Origin: Rhodospirillaceae bacterium
GTDB taxonomy: Bacteria; Pseudomonadota; Alphaproteobacteria; Rhodospirillales; Rhodospirillaceae
Direction: 5' to 3'
Assembly: GCA_040219235.1 (NCBI GenBank)
Contig: JAVJSV010000011.1
Span: 496,001-560,000, forward strand
DNA: 64,000 nt
Shown piece by piece: positions 47,226 through 55,913 of the stretch; positions within the stretch are counted from its first letter, which is position 1, and each line of letters starts with the position of its first letter. A program made the translations under genes and the position numbers. The notes under the pieces were generated by a model. That model was not told the DNA's origin. It saw only the letters and a list, made by a program, of their open reading frames with translations, and did no database searches.

Positions 47226-48575
47226 ATGAGTGACCAAACGCAAGTCAGCGTCGGGGAAGAAGATTATCCCGATGAAAAATATGCTTGGTATGTGATGGCT
47301 GTGTTGGTCATTGCCTATGCGTTTTCATACATTGACCGCACGATACTAACTCTTCTGGTCGAACCGATCAGAGCCTCACTGGATATAACTGACACCCAAA
47401 TCAGTCTGCTGCATGGCTTGGCGTTTGCGCTGTTCTATACATTGCTAGGTATGCCCATCGGTTGGCTGGCAGACCGGGGTAATCGTGTACGCATCATTTC
47501 AATCGGTATCTTTTTGTGGAGCATGGCGACTGCTGCGTGTGGTTTGGCCAACTCCTTTCTGCAAATGTTTATCGCCCGTGTCAGTGTTGGCATCGGTGAA
47601 GCGGCGTTATCGCCCTCGGCTTATTCGTTGGTCACCGACTATTTTAAACCGGCAAAACTTTCCCGCGCGTTCAGCGTCTATAACACTGGCCTTTTTATTG
47701 GCTCTGGATTGGCACTGGTCATCGGTGGCGCAATTATTGAAATTACACCGGCGCTTGACCTGCCCGTTATTGGGCATCTTGAGCCGTGGCAGGTGACGTT
47801 CATGTATGTCGGGTTGCCAGGCGTGCTGGTTGCGCTTTGGGCGCTGAGCCTCCGCGAACCAAAACGCTTAGGCACAACAGGCGAGTCTGAACTGCAACTA
47901 GGTCTTGGCGGGCATATCCGGCGGGCCATACGCTTTATGTCGACACGCCCGAAAGCCTATGGGTATCACTTTCTCGGCTTCGCGATGTACGCCTTTATTT
48001 GGACTGGTACCGCCGCGTGGATACCCACACACTTCATTCGGAATTTCGGTTGGACACCGGGTGAGGTTGGTGGAAGCTACGGTCTCATTGTTGTGGTGTT
48101 TGGGCTGTTAGGAGTCACCGCAGGCGGCATGCTTGCTGGATACTGGCGTCAGACGGGCAAAGTCGATGCAGAAGTTAGAACTGGTATTGTCGGTGTACTC
48201 TGCACCTTGCCTTTTGGGGTTCTGGCTCCTCTGACAGACAACATCACATTGGCCCTTATTGGCATTGCTGGCCTGACCTTCTTTGCCAGTTTCCCCTGGG
48301 GGGCAGCCACTGCCGCATTACAATTGATCACGCCGAATCGCATGCGTGCCATGATCTCTGCCGCGTTCCTGTTCTTTGTTAATCTCGCGGGAATAGGTTT
48401 GGCGCCAACCGTTGTTGCTGCAATTACGGATTTTGTGTTCGGCTATGATGAAGCGGTCAGATACTCTCTCTCAATCTCTGTTGCTGTCGTTGCGCCGATC
48501 TCGGCATTTTTTCTATGGCGCTGCCTTGCGCCATACCGCGCCGCATACCAGGAAGTAATGGCATCCAAGATTTGA
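47226..48575 (+). CDS. MFS transporter, spinster-like
   Basis: Twelve-helix major facilitator, 449 residues. The N-terminal block YAFSYIDRTILTLLVEPIRASLDITDTQISLLHG and the loop LADRGNRVRI between helices 2 and 3 identify the spinster-type MFS group often placed in degradation clusters. The substrate is unknown. Strong AAGGGGG ribosome site before ATG 47226. It converges with the HAD phosphatase gene (10-base gap). Confidence 0.9.
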   Translation: MSDQTQVSVGEEDYPDEKYAWYVMAVLVIAYAFSYIDRTILTLLVEPIRASLDITDTQISLLHGLAFALFYTLLGMPIGWLADRGNRVRIISIGIFLWSMATAACGLANSFLQMFIARVSVGIGEAALSPSAYSLVTDYFKPAKLSRAFSVYNTGLFIGSGLALVIGGAIIEITPALDLPVIGHLEPWQVTFMYVGLPGVLVALWALSLREPKRLGTTGESELQLGLGGHIRRAIRFMSTRPKAYGYHFLGFAMYAFIWTGTAAWIPTHFIRNFGWTPGEVGGSYGLIVVVFGLLGVTAGGMLAGYWRQTGKVDAEVRTGIVGVLCTLPFGVLAPLTDNITLALIGIAGLTFFASFPWGAATAALQLITPNRMRAMISAAFLFFVNLAGIGLAPTVVAAITDFVFGYDEAVRYSLSISVAVVAPISAFFLWRCLAPYRAAYQEVMASKI

Positions 48576-48585
48576 TCGAGCAGCC

Positions 48586-49254
48586 TTAATCGAAAGCAGC
48601 GAGGGTTTGTGAAAGCTCACGCATGTGCGTAATCACTGCGTCTGCACCAGCTTTCTCAAGGTGAGTGTTATGCCCTGAAAGGCAGTGACCACCACCGGTA
48701 AAGCCAATCACAGTCATGCCTGCTGCTTTTGCGGAGGCGACACCATGCACACTATCTTCCACTGCGAAGCAATCGATAGCTGGAATATCGAGTTGTGCGG
48801 CAGCATGCAGATATAAGTCAGGTGCCGGTTTTCCGTTCTCCACCTCTTCACCCGAGTAAATATGCGGATCGAAGGTCGTAAGCAGGTCTATTTTCTTAAG
48901 TTTGAATCTTAGGCGTTTTGGTCCAGATGAGGATGCGACGGCTAAGGGGTTGTTAATTTTTCTTATCGCCTCCCCAACACCTTCAATTGCAGTCAATTCT
49001 GAATCTATTTTCTTCGTTTCATCTGCGAGCAATGTGCGGACAAAATTTTCCGATAACCGCACACCAAACGTATCAAAAAGGTCTGCGTCTAGTGTGGTGA
49101 AAAACGCGTCCATTGTCGTGCCGATAAATCGATGGATGTACTCATCTTCTGTATAGGTCAGGCCAAGCTTTCGTGCGGCGGCTAGGCCGATCCGTACAGA
49201 CTGTATCTCGCTGTCCACCAGAACACCGTCACAATCAAAAATTACTGCTTTCAT
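48586..49254 (-). CDS. HAD-superfamily phosphatase (phosphoglycolate/beta-phosphoglucomutase-like)
   Basis: 222 residues of the subclass I HAD fold. Motif I is FDCDGVLVDSE with nucleophilic Asp; motif II is VASSSGPKRL; the Lys and motif III are in GEEVENGKPAPDLYLHAA and CFAVEDSVHGVASAKAAGM. Sugar-phosphate or phosphoglycolate type substrates are likely. I start at ATG 49254, which is followed at once by the KAVIFDCDG motif; the longer frame to 49308 adds an unlikely 18-residue N-terminus. Confidence 0.92.
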   Translation of the reverse strand: MKAVIFDCDGVLVDSEIQSVRIGLAAARKLGLTYTEDEYIHRFIGTTMDAFFTTLDADLFDTFGVRLSENFVRTLLADETKKIDSELTAIEGVGEAIRKINNPLAVASSSGPKRLRFKLKKIDLLTTFDPHIYSGEEVENGKPAPDLYLHAAAQLDIPAIDCFAVEDSVHGVASAKAAGMTVIGFTGGGHCLSGHNTHLEKAGADAVITHMRELSQTLAAFD

Positions 49255-49362
49255 TTGTCTTTCTCTAACAGGGCCTCTGCTGGTCGTTGACCGCTCGCCC
49301 GCCTTCACTTATCTCTGAGTGTACAGATCATAAAGTCTATTTCTGAAAATAGGGAGCACACC

Positions 49363-50346
49363 ATGCGCGCAGTTGTGATTACAGAAAACGGCGGACCAGA
49401 AACCCTTAAAATCTCCGATATTCCTAAGCCTGAACCGGGCGAGGGGCAGGTATTGCTTCAGGTCGCATACTGCGCGTTGAACCCCCTAGATACCCATGCG
49501 CGCGCGGGTCGCATCAAATGGGGTGTGCCAGATATGCCTTTTACATTGGGATATGAATATTCTGGTCGGGTCGAGTCCGTTGGTCCTGGTGTCGATGCTG
49601 ATTTGATTGGCAAGCGGTTTGCTGTTGCTGGGTCTTGGGGTGGCTGTGCTGATTATGCAGTTGCGGCCAAGTCTTCCTTGGTGGCAATTCCGGACGAGTT
49701 TCACTGGACCATTGGCACGGTCTATTTCACCTCTACTTTCACGGCTTGGCATATGCTGCATACTATGGCGCGCGTGCAGGAGGACGACGTGGTCGTCATT
49801 CATTCTGCCGCTGGTGCTGTTGGCGTGATGACAACGCAGATTGCCAAAGATGCTGGATGTAAAGTGATCGGTCTTGTCGGAAGTGCTGAAAAAATCGCCT
49901 GGGCCGAGCAGTTTGGGGCTGATCACCTGATCAACGAGCGCGAAGACGCTGATTGGCCCGCCACGGTCAAAAGTCTCACGGACGGTCATGGGGCCGATGT
50001 CATTATTGATGGAAATGCAGGACCTGATGCACCTAAGAATCTTGCGTGTCTCGCGCCTCTGGGCCAAGTTATTTACATTGGCGCGATGGCGGGTCAAGCA
50101 CCCGAGGTGAATATCTCTGGGTTAATTGGGGCGTCGGCGGGGGTGCGTGGTTTTGTGCAATATCACGCCATGGCCAAAACCAAAGGCGCTGAGTTCGCAG
50201 AAATTCATTCAAAGCTCGATAAAAAAGACTGGATTTATCCGCTTAATCCCGTTCGGCCGTTGAGTCAGATCGCCCAAGCCCATGACGATTTCGAAAACCG
50301 ACGCACAACGGGCCGCACGATTTTCACGGTTGGTGGTCAGATTTAG
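49363..50346 (+). CDS. Quinone oxidoreductase-like medium-chain dehydrogenase
   Basis: 327 residues, NADPH-binding zinc-less MDR. Family start block AVVITENGGPETLKISDIPKPEPGEGQVL, then the cofactor loop HSAAGAVGVMTTQIAKDAGCKVIG (about residue 147) and the C-terminal PLSQIAQAHDDFENRRTTGRTIF typical of QOR. AGGGAG ribosome site before the ATG. A second, distinct paralogue lies at 55914. The substrate is unknown; it may reduce quinones or enones. Confidence 0.9.
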   Translation: MRAVVITENGGPETLKISDIPKPEPGEGQVLLQVAYCALNPLDTHARAGRIKWGVPDMPFTLGYEYSGRVESVGPGVDADLIGKRFAVAGSWGGCADYAVAAKSSLVAIPDEFHWTIGTVYFTSTFTAWHMLHTMARVQEDDVVVIHSAAGAVGVMTTQIAKDAGCKVIGLVGSAEKIAWAEQFGADHLINEREDADWPATVKSLTDGHGADVIIDGNAGPDAPKNLACLAPLGQVIYIGAMAGQAPEVNISGLIGASAGVRGFVQYHAMAKTKGAEFAEIHSKLDKKDWIYPLNPVRPLSQIAQAHDDFENRRTTGRTIFTVGGQI

Positions 50347-50410
50347 ATAAAATCAAATAAAGCGTGAGTTGTCCGGTAACTTGTTCTTATCTGCGCGGAC
50401 GTTTACTCCA

Positions 50411-50626
50411 TCATTTATCAATGACTCTGTAGTCCCCGGTTGGGACATCTGTTTCTGGTTTATCAAACTCTTCGGTGAGCAGGCCGCGGCGCAAGAGTTC
50501 TCGAATGGCGGCGGCGCGTGTCGGCATGCGGTGCGTGAAGCGCCAGTCATCGATTGCCTTTAGCTCGTCGTCATCGAGCATAAGTTGCAGTTTTTCTGTG
50601 CGCTTGAGTGGTTTTTCATCAGGCAT
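50411..50626 (-). CDS. Ribbon-helix-helix transcriptional regulator candidate
   Basis: 71 residues with the RHH pattern KLQLMLDDDELKAIDDWRFTHRMPTRAAAIRELLRRGLL: a beta strand, then two helices, like CopG/Arc proteins. The frame could begin at TTG 50632, but ATG 50626 has GAGAG eight bases upstream. It faces the small ORF at 50852 and dps across an AT-rich region with repeats, so it may control itself and the facing genes. Alternatively it is an orphan antitoxin; no toxin gene is next to it. Confidence 0.75.
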   Translation of the reverse strand: MPDEKPLKRTEKLQLMLDDDELKAIDDWRFTHRMPTRAAAIRELLRRGLLTEEFDKPETDVPTGDYRVIDK

Positions 50627-50639
50627 GGACAACGCTCTC

Positions 50640-50850
50640 GTATCGTGAAGATTGCGAAACTTACTCCAGTTACATCAGCAACTCCAGTTACTATACTTGC
50701 AGGCTTTGTGTAAGTAATCTAGTGTACGTATATTGTTACTATTCAGTATATTAAGTAATCTGTACTATATACGTACACGTTTTTTATTGAAAAATATAAA
50801 CATGGCGCTAATATTTGCGGTGTTACGTAAATCGAAACACCAGAGGAGAC
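50640..50850. promoter_or_regulatory. AT-rich control region with direct and inverted repeats
   Basis: Between the RHH gene and the small ORF lie a perfect 11-base inverted repeat, GTGTACGTATA at 50722-50732 and TATACGTACAC at 50768-50778, and a direct repeat TAAGTAATCT at 50711-50720 and 50752-50761. ACTCCAGTTAC occurs twice near 50663 and 50680. RHH proteins bind such short repeats, so these are candidate operators. Seen in sequence; binding is inference. Confidence 0.55.
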
Positions 50851-50851
50851 C

Positions 50852-51058
50852 ATGCAAGCCATCCTAAGAATTGTCACCGAGCAAGACCTGCGTGACTATG
50901 TGTCAGGTCGCTTGGACGAAGATGGCAGAGGCGCGGTTTTTCAACTAATGAATGAAGATCGTTCGGTGAGAAATTTGATTTCTCAAATTTCGGAACAATC
51001 TCGTTCTTCAGCATTTTCCGATGCTGGTCACGCGCAAAACACAAGCAAAAATAATTAA
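50852..51058 (+). CDS. Small protein, anti-sigma-factor-like N-terminus
   Basis: 68 residues after a strong AGAGGAG ribosome site, so it is probably translated. The sequence TEQDLRDYVSGRLDEDGRGAVFQLMNEDRSVRNLI resembles the opening helices of anti-sigma factors, but no zinc ligands or membrane helix are present, and the end is Ser/Asn-rich. I do not assign a function. It precedes dps with a hairpin in between. Confidence 0.6.
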   Translation: MQAILRIVTEQDLRDYVSGRLDEDGRGAVFQLMNEDRSVRNLISQISEQSRSSAFSDAGHAQNTSKNN

Positions 51059-51070
51059 TACTGCGCGTAT

Positions 51071-51108
51071 GACCTGCGCTTTCATCAGCGCGGTCTAGGA
51101 TTTCGATT
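51071..51108 (+). terminator. Hairpin between the small ORF and dps
   Basis: GACC(T)GCGCT and AGCGCGGTC form a nine-pair stem with one bulge and a six-base loop (51071-51095), followed after a short spacer by a T-rich run. It may be a terminator or attenuator that lowers read-through into dps. Confidence 0.45.
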
Positions 51109-51149
51109 TTTCACACACCGATTAATAACTCTCGAAAGGAGCACGCGAG

Positions 51150-51656
51150 ATGAGTATTACAGTTTTAAATCCAAAAGCTGACGTTGTTGAAACCAAGACC
51201 GGTATTGCACCTACAGATCAAACGCGTCTTGCTAACGGTCTGTCTGGCTTGCTGTCTGATACCTATACACTAATGATTAAGACCCACGGCTATCACTGGA
51301 ACGTCGTTGGTCCGATGTTTCGTACTGTCCACCTTATGACAGAAGAGCATTATGAAGATCTTTTTCAAGCGGCTGATGACTTGGCTGAGCGAATCCGTAG
51401 TCTTGGCCATCCGGCCCCGGCCAGTTTCACCGATATGGCAGCCTTGACGGTGATTGAAGAAGAGAAGGGGTCTCCAACGGCTCAGCAGATTATTGAAACT
51501 CTGGTAGATGATCATGAAAAAATTGTGCGTCGCTTGCGTGAAACCGCCGAGATTGCCGGCGACCTGAAAGATTCGGTCACGGCCGATATGCTGACGGAAC
51601 GCATGCAGTTTCATGAGAAAGCCGTATGGATGTTGCGCTCAACGCTGGCCGAGTAA
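51150..51656 (+). CDS. dps: Dps family DNA-protecting ferritin-like protein
   Basis: 168 residues, 12-mer-forming ferritin-like protein that oxidises iron and protects DNA. The di-iron residues lie in KTHGYHWNVVGPMFRTVHLMTEEHYEDLFQAADDLAERIRSLGHPAP (about residues 45-90), characteristic of Dps. ATG has the ribosome site GAAAGGAG. A stem-loop downstream (about 51697-51722) lacks a clear T-run. It may be controlled together with the small ORF upstream. Confidence 0.94.
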   Translation: MSITVLNPKADVVETKTGIAPTDQTRLANGLSGLLSDTYTLMIKTHGYHWNVVGPMFRTVHLMTEEHYEDLFQAADDLAERIRSLGHPAPASFTDMAALTVIEEEKGSPTAQQIIETLVDDHEKIVRRLRETAEIAGDLKDSVTADMLTERMQFHEKAVWMLRSTLAE

Positions 51657-51749
51657 TTCTCAAAAGCCATTAAGCCGCCGCTAAGAAAACGAGGGAGTCA
51701 TGTGTGAACGTGGCTCCCTTGCAGCTGTATTAAATGATAAAGTATTGCG

Positions 51750-52739
51750 ATGACATATTCACCTCAAGTAAACGACCCGCCAAATCCAGAAACAGCAGAC
51801 GGAAAAATACGTCGTGTTGGCGTTGAACTTGAATTTGGGGGGGTGACAGCTGAACGAGCGGCCCAAATCGTCCAATCCGTTTGCGGCGGTGAAATTAAGG
51901 CGCTTTCAGAGCATCGCTACAAAGTAGATACGCCGGATTTTTCTGAGTTTGTCATTGAAATTGATAGCCAATACGCGCACCCGCGCGAAGAGTGGCAAGA
52001 TCCGGCGGATGCAGACTCTTTTTTTGCCGAAATAGACAAATCCGTCAGTAAGGCTGTGGGCGATCTCAGTCAAGGGATTGTGCCGACTGAAATTGTCGGT
52101 CCACCGATGCCCTACACGGAGTTGGACACGTTTTCTCCTATCTTGGATGCTCTCAGAGAGGACGGAGCGCGGGGCACTGACCAATCTTTTGTGGCTGGTT
52201 TCGGTCTTCACCTAAATCCAGAAGTCGCAAGCACGAACCCCAAGGACATAACGAGCGTTTTACAAGCTTATGTTATTTCCTCGCCAGATTTGCGGGCCTC
52301 CATCGAGGTGGATTTAACGCGCAGAGTCTTACCTTTCATAGATCCGTTCCCGAAGTCGTATATGCACCTGCTCCTCGCATCTGATTACCAGCCTGACTTA
52401 AAGCAACTCATTGATGACTACTTGGAGCATAATCCGACCCGCAATCGGGAATTGGATCTATTACCTCTGTTTAAACACCTCGATGAAGATCGCATCGTTC
52501 AGGCGCTCAACGATGCGCGAATTAAAGCCCGACCGACCTATCACTACCGCTTGCCCAATATGAAATTGTCCGATGACTCCTGGTCTGTGGTGACAGAGTG
52601 GAATCGTTGGGTTGAAGTGGAACAACTGGCCGCGGACGCTAAGGCTTTGCGAAAAGCGGCGGATGCTTTTCTCAATACCCTCGCGACGGACGACAGTTTC
52701 TGGCATCGGGTTTTTGGTTCTGCGGAAGATAAATCATGA
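51750..52739 (+). CDS. Amidoligase-family protein (COOH-NH2 ligase-like)
   Basis: 329 residues. The N-terminus RRVGVELEFGGVTAERAAQIVQ and the following DSQYAHPREEW and EIVGPPMPYTEL match the 'putative amidoligase' family of the glutamine-synthetase-like fold described by Iyer, Aravind and colleagues. The GFGLHLNPEVAS block supplies the likely metal-binding His. The family is predicted to form amide bonds between small molecules or on proteins. The gene overlaps the following GATase-type gene by 4 bases, so the pair acts together. Substrate unknown. Confidence 0.82.
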   Translation: MTYSPQVNDPPNPETADGKIRRVGVELEFGGVTAERAAQIVQSVCGGEIKALSEHRYKVDTPDFSEFVIEIDSQYAHPREEWQDPADADSFFAEIDKSVSKAVGDLSQGIVPTEIVGPPMPYTELDTFSPILDALREDGARGTDQSFVAGFGLHLNPEVASTNPKDITSVLQAYVISSPDLRASIEVDLTRRVLPFIDPFPKSYMHLLLASDYQPDLKQLIDDYLEHNPTRNRELDLLPLFKHLDEDRIVQALNDARIKARPTYHYRLPNMKLSDDSWSVVTEWNRWVEVEQLAADAKALRKAADAFLNTLATDDSFWHRVFGSAEDKS

Positions 52740-53398
52740 AGCCCAAGATCGCCGTCACCGGCCCCAGGCGTGGCGGTAAACTTCTCACTTGGTTGAACTG
52801 TTTGGCGATCTGGCGCGCTGGTGGGACTCCCATTGCAACCCGTCCTGGCGACGAATCCCAACTTGCCGACATGGATGGGTTTCTTATTGGCGGCGGCGAG
52901 GATATCGACGCCGTATTATATGATGACGAGTTGCGATTTAAGGCCGTACCAGATGGTGAGCGTGATCGTTTAGAGCTTGAGGCTCTGGCCGTTGCCGATA
53001 AGAAGGGCTTGCCTGTCTTTGGAATTTGCCGTGGCTCACAGCTTATGAATATTTTTCACGGCGGTACTTTAAACCAAGATAGCTACGTGCAACACGGTGG
53101 TCCAAGGCGTCACCGTTCAATCTGGCCACGCAAAATGGTTAAGGTTTATGAATGGAGTTGCCTGTTCGACCTCATAGGTGAGGGCGATTGTATTCGGGTA
53201 AACAGCCTTCATCACCAGTCAGTAGAGCGGCTCGGCGATGGGCTAGAGGTGTGTGCCCGGGATACGCTTGGGATCACCCAAGGGATTGAACACCGCGGCG
53301 ACCGCTTTTATGTCGGCGTCCAATGGCACCCCGAAATTCTGTTTTGGCGAGAGGATCAGGTGAATGTGTTTCGTGGCTTGGTTGACGCTGCCGCCTAG
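52736..53398 (+). CDS. Class I glutamine amidotransferase-like peptidase (C26)
   Basis: 220 residues. The nucleophile elbow is FGICRGSQLMN (Cys at about residue 98) and the later His-Glu of the triad is in VGVQWHPEILF. These match the gamma-glutamyl-GABA hydrolase/PuuD-like branch of class I glutamine amidotransferases. It begins inside the stop of the amidoligase gene (ATGA), so the two are translationally coupled. Such pairs are predicted to build and break gamma-glutamyl or similar amides. Confidence 0.88.
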   Translation: MKPKIAVTGPRRGGKLLTWLNCLAIWRAGGTPIATRPGDESQLADMDGFLIGGGEDIDAVLYDDELRFKAVPDGERDRLELEALAVADKKGLPVFGICRGSQLMNIFHGGTLNQDSYVQHGGPRRHRSIWPRKMVKVYEWSCLFDLIGEGDCIRVNSLHHQSVERLGDGLEVCARDTLGITQGIEHRGDRFYVGVQWHPEILFWREDQVNVFRGLVDAAA

Positions 53399-53436
53399 TA
53401 TCTGATCCGGTTACCTCTCAGGTCGGCGGTGCGGGT

Positions 53437-54351
53437 TTACTTTGGCGTATTTACGCGGTCCGTGAACGTCGCAACATCTTTGTTAAACCGTGCCGGGTCT
53501 TCTAAGAATGGCGCGTGGCCTATCCCCTCATAGCGCGCAAGCTCTGAACCTGGAATGAGCCCTTGATTTACCACGCTTAATTCAAACTCAACAACCGCAT
53601 CCGCGTCGCCGTGAATAAGCAGCGTCGGCAATGTAATTTTACCCGCCAAATCCTCGTAGGAGGTTTGATTGGCAAACATCGCCATGCGCGCATAAGCTGG
53701 CATCATCATGTTATACACAAGCGCCTCCCGCTGGGTTTCTGCATCAAGCGGTTTTGCCGATAAGCTCTCAACAAAAGCCGATGTGCCGTCCAGGTTTTTA
53801 GCGACGTCCGGTGACATCATCATACCCATACGGCTCATCATCTCAGCTTGTTCAGCCGTCATCTCAGCGCTGAATGAAGAGCCGCCAGACAAAGACATAG
53901 CCCCCGCCGCAAAAACCAAACCTGAGACATCTTCCATGCCGTGATGCCGCAAATAAGCCGTCATCACCGAGCCGCCAAAAGACCACCCGACCAATACCGG
54001 CTTATCCAGATTCTTAGTGGCAATAACGGCGGCGACATCACTACCCCAATCCCGGCTTTCATAGTCCTCGGATGTCCAGGGTTTACCCGATGCTCCATGG
54101 CCGCGCAGATCAAACGCCACCATCCGGTACTTGGATTGAAGGCCCGGATCATCCAACTGCATTTTCCACGATAAAATACTTTGAGAAAAACCGTGGATAA
54201 ACAAAATCGAAGGACCGTCAGGATTGCCGGTTTCAGCCACAACCAAAGGTACGCCATCTTCCGCTGGAATAGTCTCGTAAACCCAGTCGGTGGCGTGGGC
54301 GGTCCAAGACATAAGCATCGCTGAAATTATACCACCTAGAAATATTCTCAT
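53437..54351 (-). CDS. Exported alpha/beta hydrolase
   Basis: 304 residues with a signal peptide (FLGGIISAMLMSWTAHA). Fold markers: HGFSQSILSW (oxyanion hole), DLRGHGASGKP, nucleophile elbow VGWSFGGSV (Ser at about residue 122), and the catalytic His in GHAPFLEDP. It lies convergent with the GATase gene (38 bases). Periplasmic esterase or epoxide-type activity is possible, but the substrate is unknown. Confidence 0.9.
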   Translation of the reverse strand: MRIFLGGIISAMLMSWTAHATDWVYETIPAEDGVPLVVAETGNPDGPSILFIHGFSQSILSWKMQLDDPGLQSKYRMVAFDLRGHGASGKPWTSEDYESRDWGSDVAAVIATKNLDKPVLVGWSFGGSVMTAYLRHHGMEDVSGLVFAAGAMSLSGGSSFSAEMTAEQAEMMSRMGMMMSPDVAKNLDGTSAFVESLSAKPLDAETQREALVYNMMMPAYARMAMFANQTSYEDLAGKITLPTLLIHGDADAVVEFELSVVNQGLIPGSELARYEGIGHAPFLEDPARFNKDVATFTDRVNTPK

Positions 54352-54530
54352 CGTTGCGTCCTCAAGTTCTACGGTTCAGCTTACACCATATATCTGACCA
54401 TAGCATTATAGAGCACAGAGTGTGCAGCGCCCGGTTCTGATCTGAACGTATTTAAGGCGTTTCAGCATCATACTCATACGTCTAGGGGCGACAGGGGCCT
54501 TGTCCTGGGTTAGGGTTCAGCCCCGTTCAA

Positions 54531-55859
54531 TTGAGTGTTTCCCGTCTCATGTGGTCTCAAATTCGCGGTTATCCGCTGCAAGCCTTTATCGTCTGCCATT
54601 TGGCCTATTTGTTCAGCCAAATAGACTTGGCGTTATTCTCATACGCTTTGCCATCCATCCGGGAGACCTTTGGCGTGAGTCTTCAGGCTATGGGCTGGGT
54701 CGTGGCTGTGTCCTATTCCGTGGGCGCTATTTTGCAGGTTTATATCGGCACGCTAACGGACAGATTTGGTCGCAAACATATGTTGATGATCATCACTGTA
54801 ACGTCCTCACTGTTCATTGCCGCTCATGCCATTGTGCCTGAGAGTGCAGCACAGATAGTGGTTGGGGGTGTTGCGTTCTCGCTGGGTATCGTTGTTATGA
54901 CGATCTTGCGGGCTTTTGCGATTTCTTCGGGTGGTGCGTTGTATCCCACCACCGGGGCAATCGTCACCGAAGAGGCACCGGCACGGTATCGCGGCATCAT
55001 GGCCGGCATGTTGCAAACTGCATTTCCTCTGGGAGCCTTCTTTGCGGCTTTGTTCGCTGCGCCTATGCTAGAATCCTATGGCTGGCGCCCGCTTTTCCTT
55101 GTCGGATTGTTGTCTATCCCTTTTATTTGGGTGATTCATAAGTTTCTGCGAGAAACCAAACGTTTTGAGGGTCATAAAACCGAGGCGCAAAAGACTTCCT
55201 CTTCCGGTCAGTCCAGTCAGGCGAAAGTGGCGGCGTTGTTCGCCCCGGATATACGGGTGCGCACGGTCACCTTGTTCATCGCTCAGTTTATTTTTGTGAT
55301 CGCCTATGGGGCTGCCTCGCTGTGGTTGCCGACATTCTTGATTGAGTCGCGTGGTTTAGCTCAGGCCGATGCCACCTATATTGTCGGCTATGCCAATGCT
55401 GTGGCCGTCGTCGGCTATGTCGTGGCGGCTGTCACCGGTGAATTTGTGCTAACCCGCCGCACCACAGTGACCCTCTTTACTTTGTTGGGTGCGGCTGCAT
55501 TTCTTAGCATGGTGTGGTTTACGTCCGGATATTGGGACACCCTCATCGTGTTGTGTATCGCGACGACGTTCTTTTACGGCACAGCTGCTGTGAAGTTCGC
55601 CTATATCGCCGAGGTTTTCCCAACGCATCTGCGGGCCACGGGGCTTGCGGTTTGTTCCAGTTTGGCCGTGAACCTTGGCATTGCGATTGGACCTTTGGTC
55701 GTCACCTATGGCGTTCAGTTTTTCGATTGGAACATGACCTTCTCGGTTGTCGTGGGCATTCCATTGGCAGTGGCCGGGTTGTTATACTTGAGACTTAAGC
55801 CAATACCGTCGGGCCTAGAAGTTGAGGAAGTTGATCGCCAAATGCGGACGCAGACCTAA
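54531..55859 (+). CDS. MFS transporter (metabolite/H+ symporter-like)
   Basis: 442 residues (TTG 54531) or 436 (ATG 54549), twelve predicted membrane helices. The loop TLTDRFGRKHMLM between helices 2 and 3, the helix-4 region GGALYPTTGAIVTEEAPARYRGIMAGMLQTAFPLGAFFAA and the second-half loop AEVFPTHLRATGLAVCSSLA are typical of aromatic-acid and sugar carriers. Neither start has a good ribosome site. It is the first gene of a plus-strand group with the quinone reductase, a hydrolase and metY. Confidence 0.88.
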   Translation: MSVSRLMWSQIRGYPLQAFIVCHLAYLFSQIDLALFSYALPSIRETFGVSLQAMGWVVAVSYSVGAILQVYIGTLTDRFGRKHMLMIITVTSSLFIAAHAIVPESAAQIVVGGVAFSLGIVVMTILRAFAISSGGALYPTTGAIVTEEAPARYRGIMAGMLQTAFPLGAFFAALFAAPMLESYGWRPLFLVGLLSIPFIWVIHKFLRETKRFEGHKTEAQKTSSSGQSSQAKVAALFAPDIRVRTVTLFIAQFIFVIAYGAASLWLPTFLIESRGLAQADATYIVGYANAVAVVGYVVAAVTGEFVLTRRTTVTLFTLLGAAAFLSMVWFTSGYWDTLIVLCIATTFFYGTAAVKFAYIAEVFPTHLRATGLAVCSSLAVNLGIAIGPLVVTYGVQFFDWNMTFSVVVGIPLAVAGLLYLRLKPIPSGLEVEEVDRQMRTQT

Positions 55860-55913
55860 CGTAAACCCAGACACATTGAACCTAGAATTAAGAATGCGAG
55901 ACGGAGAAAAATT

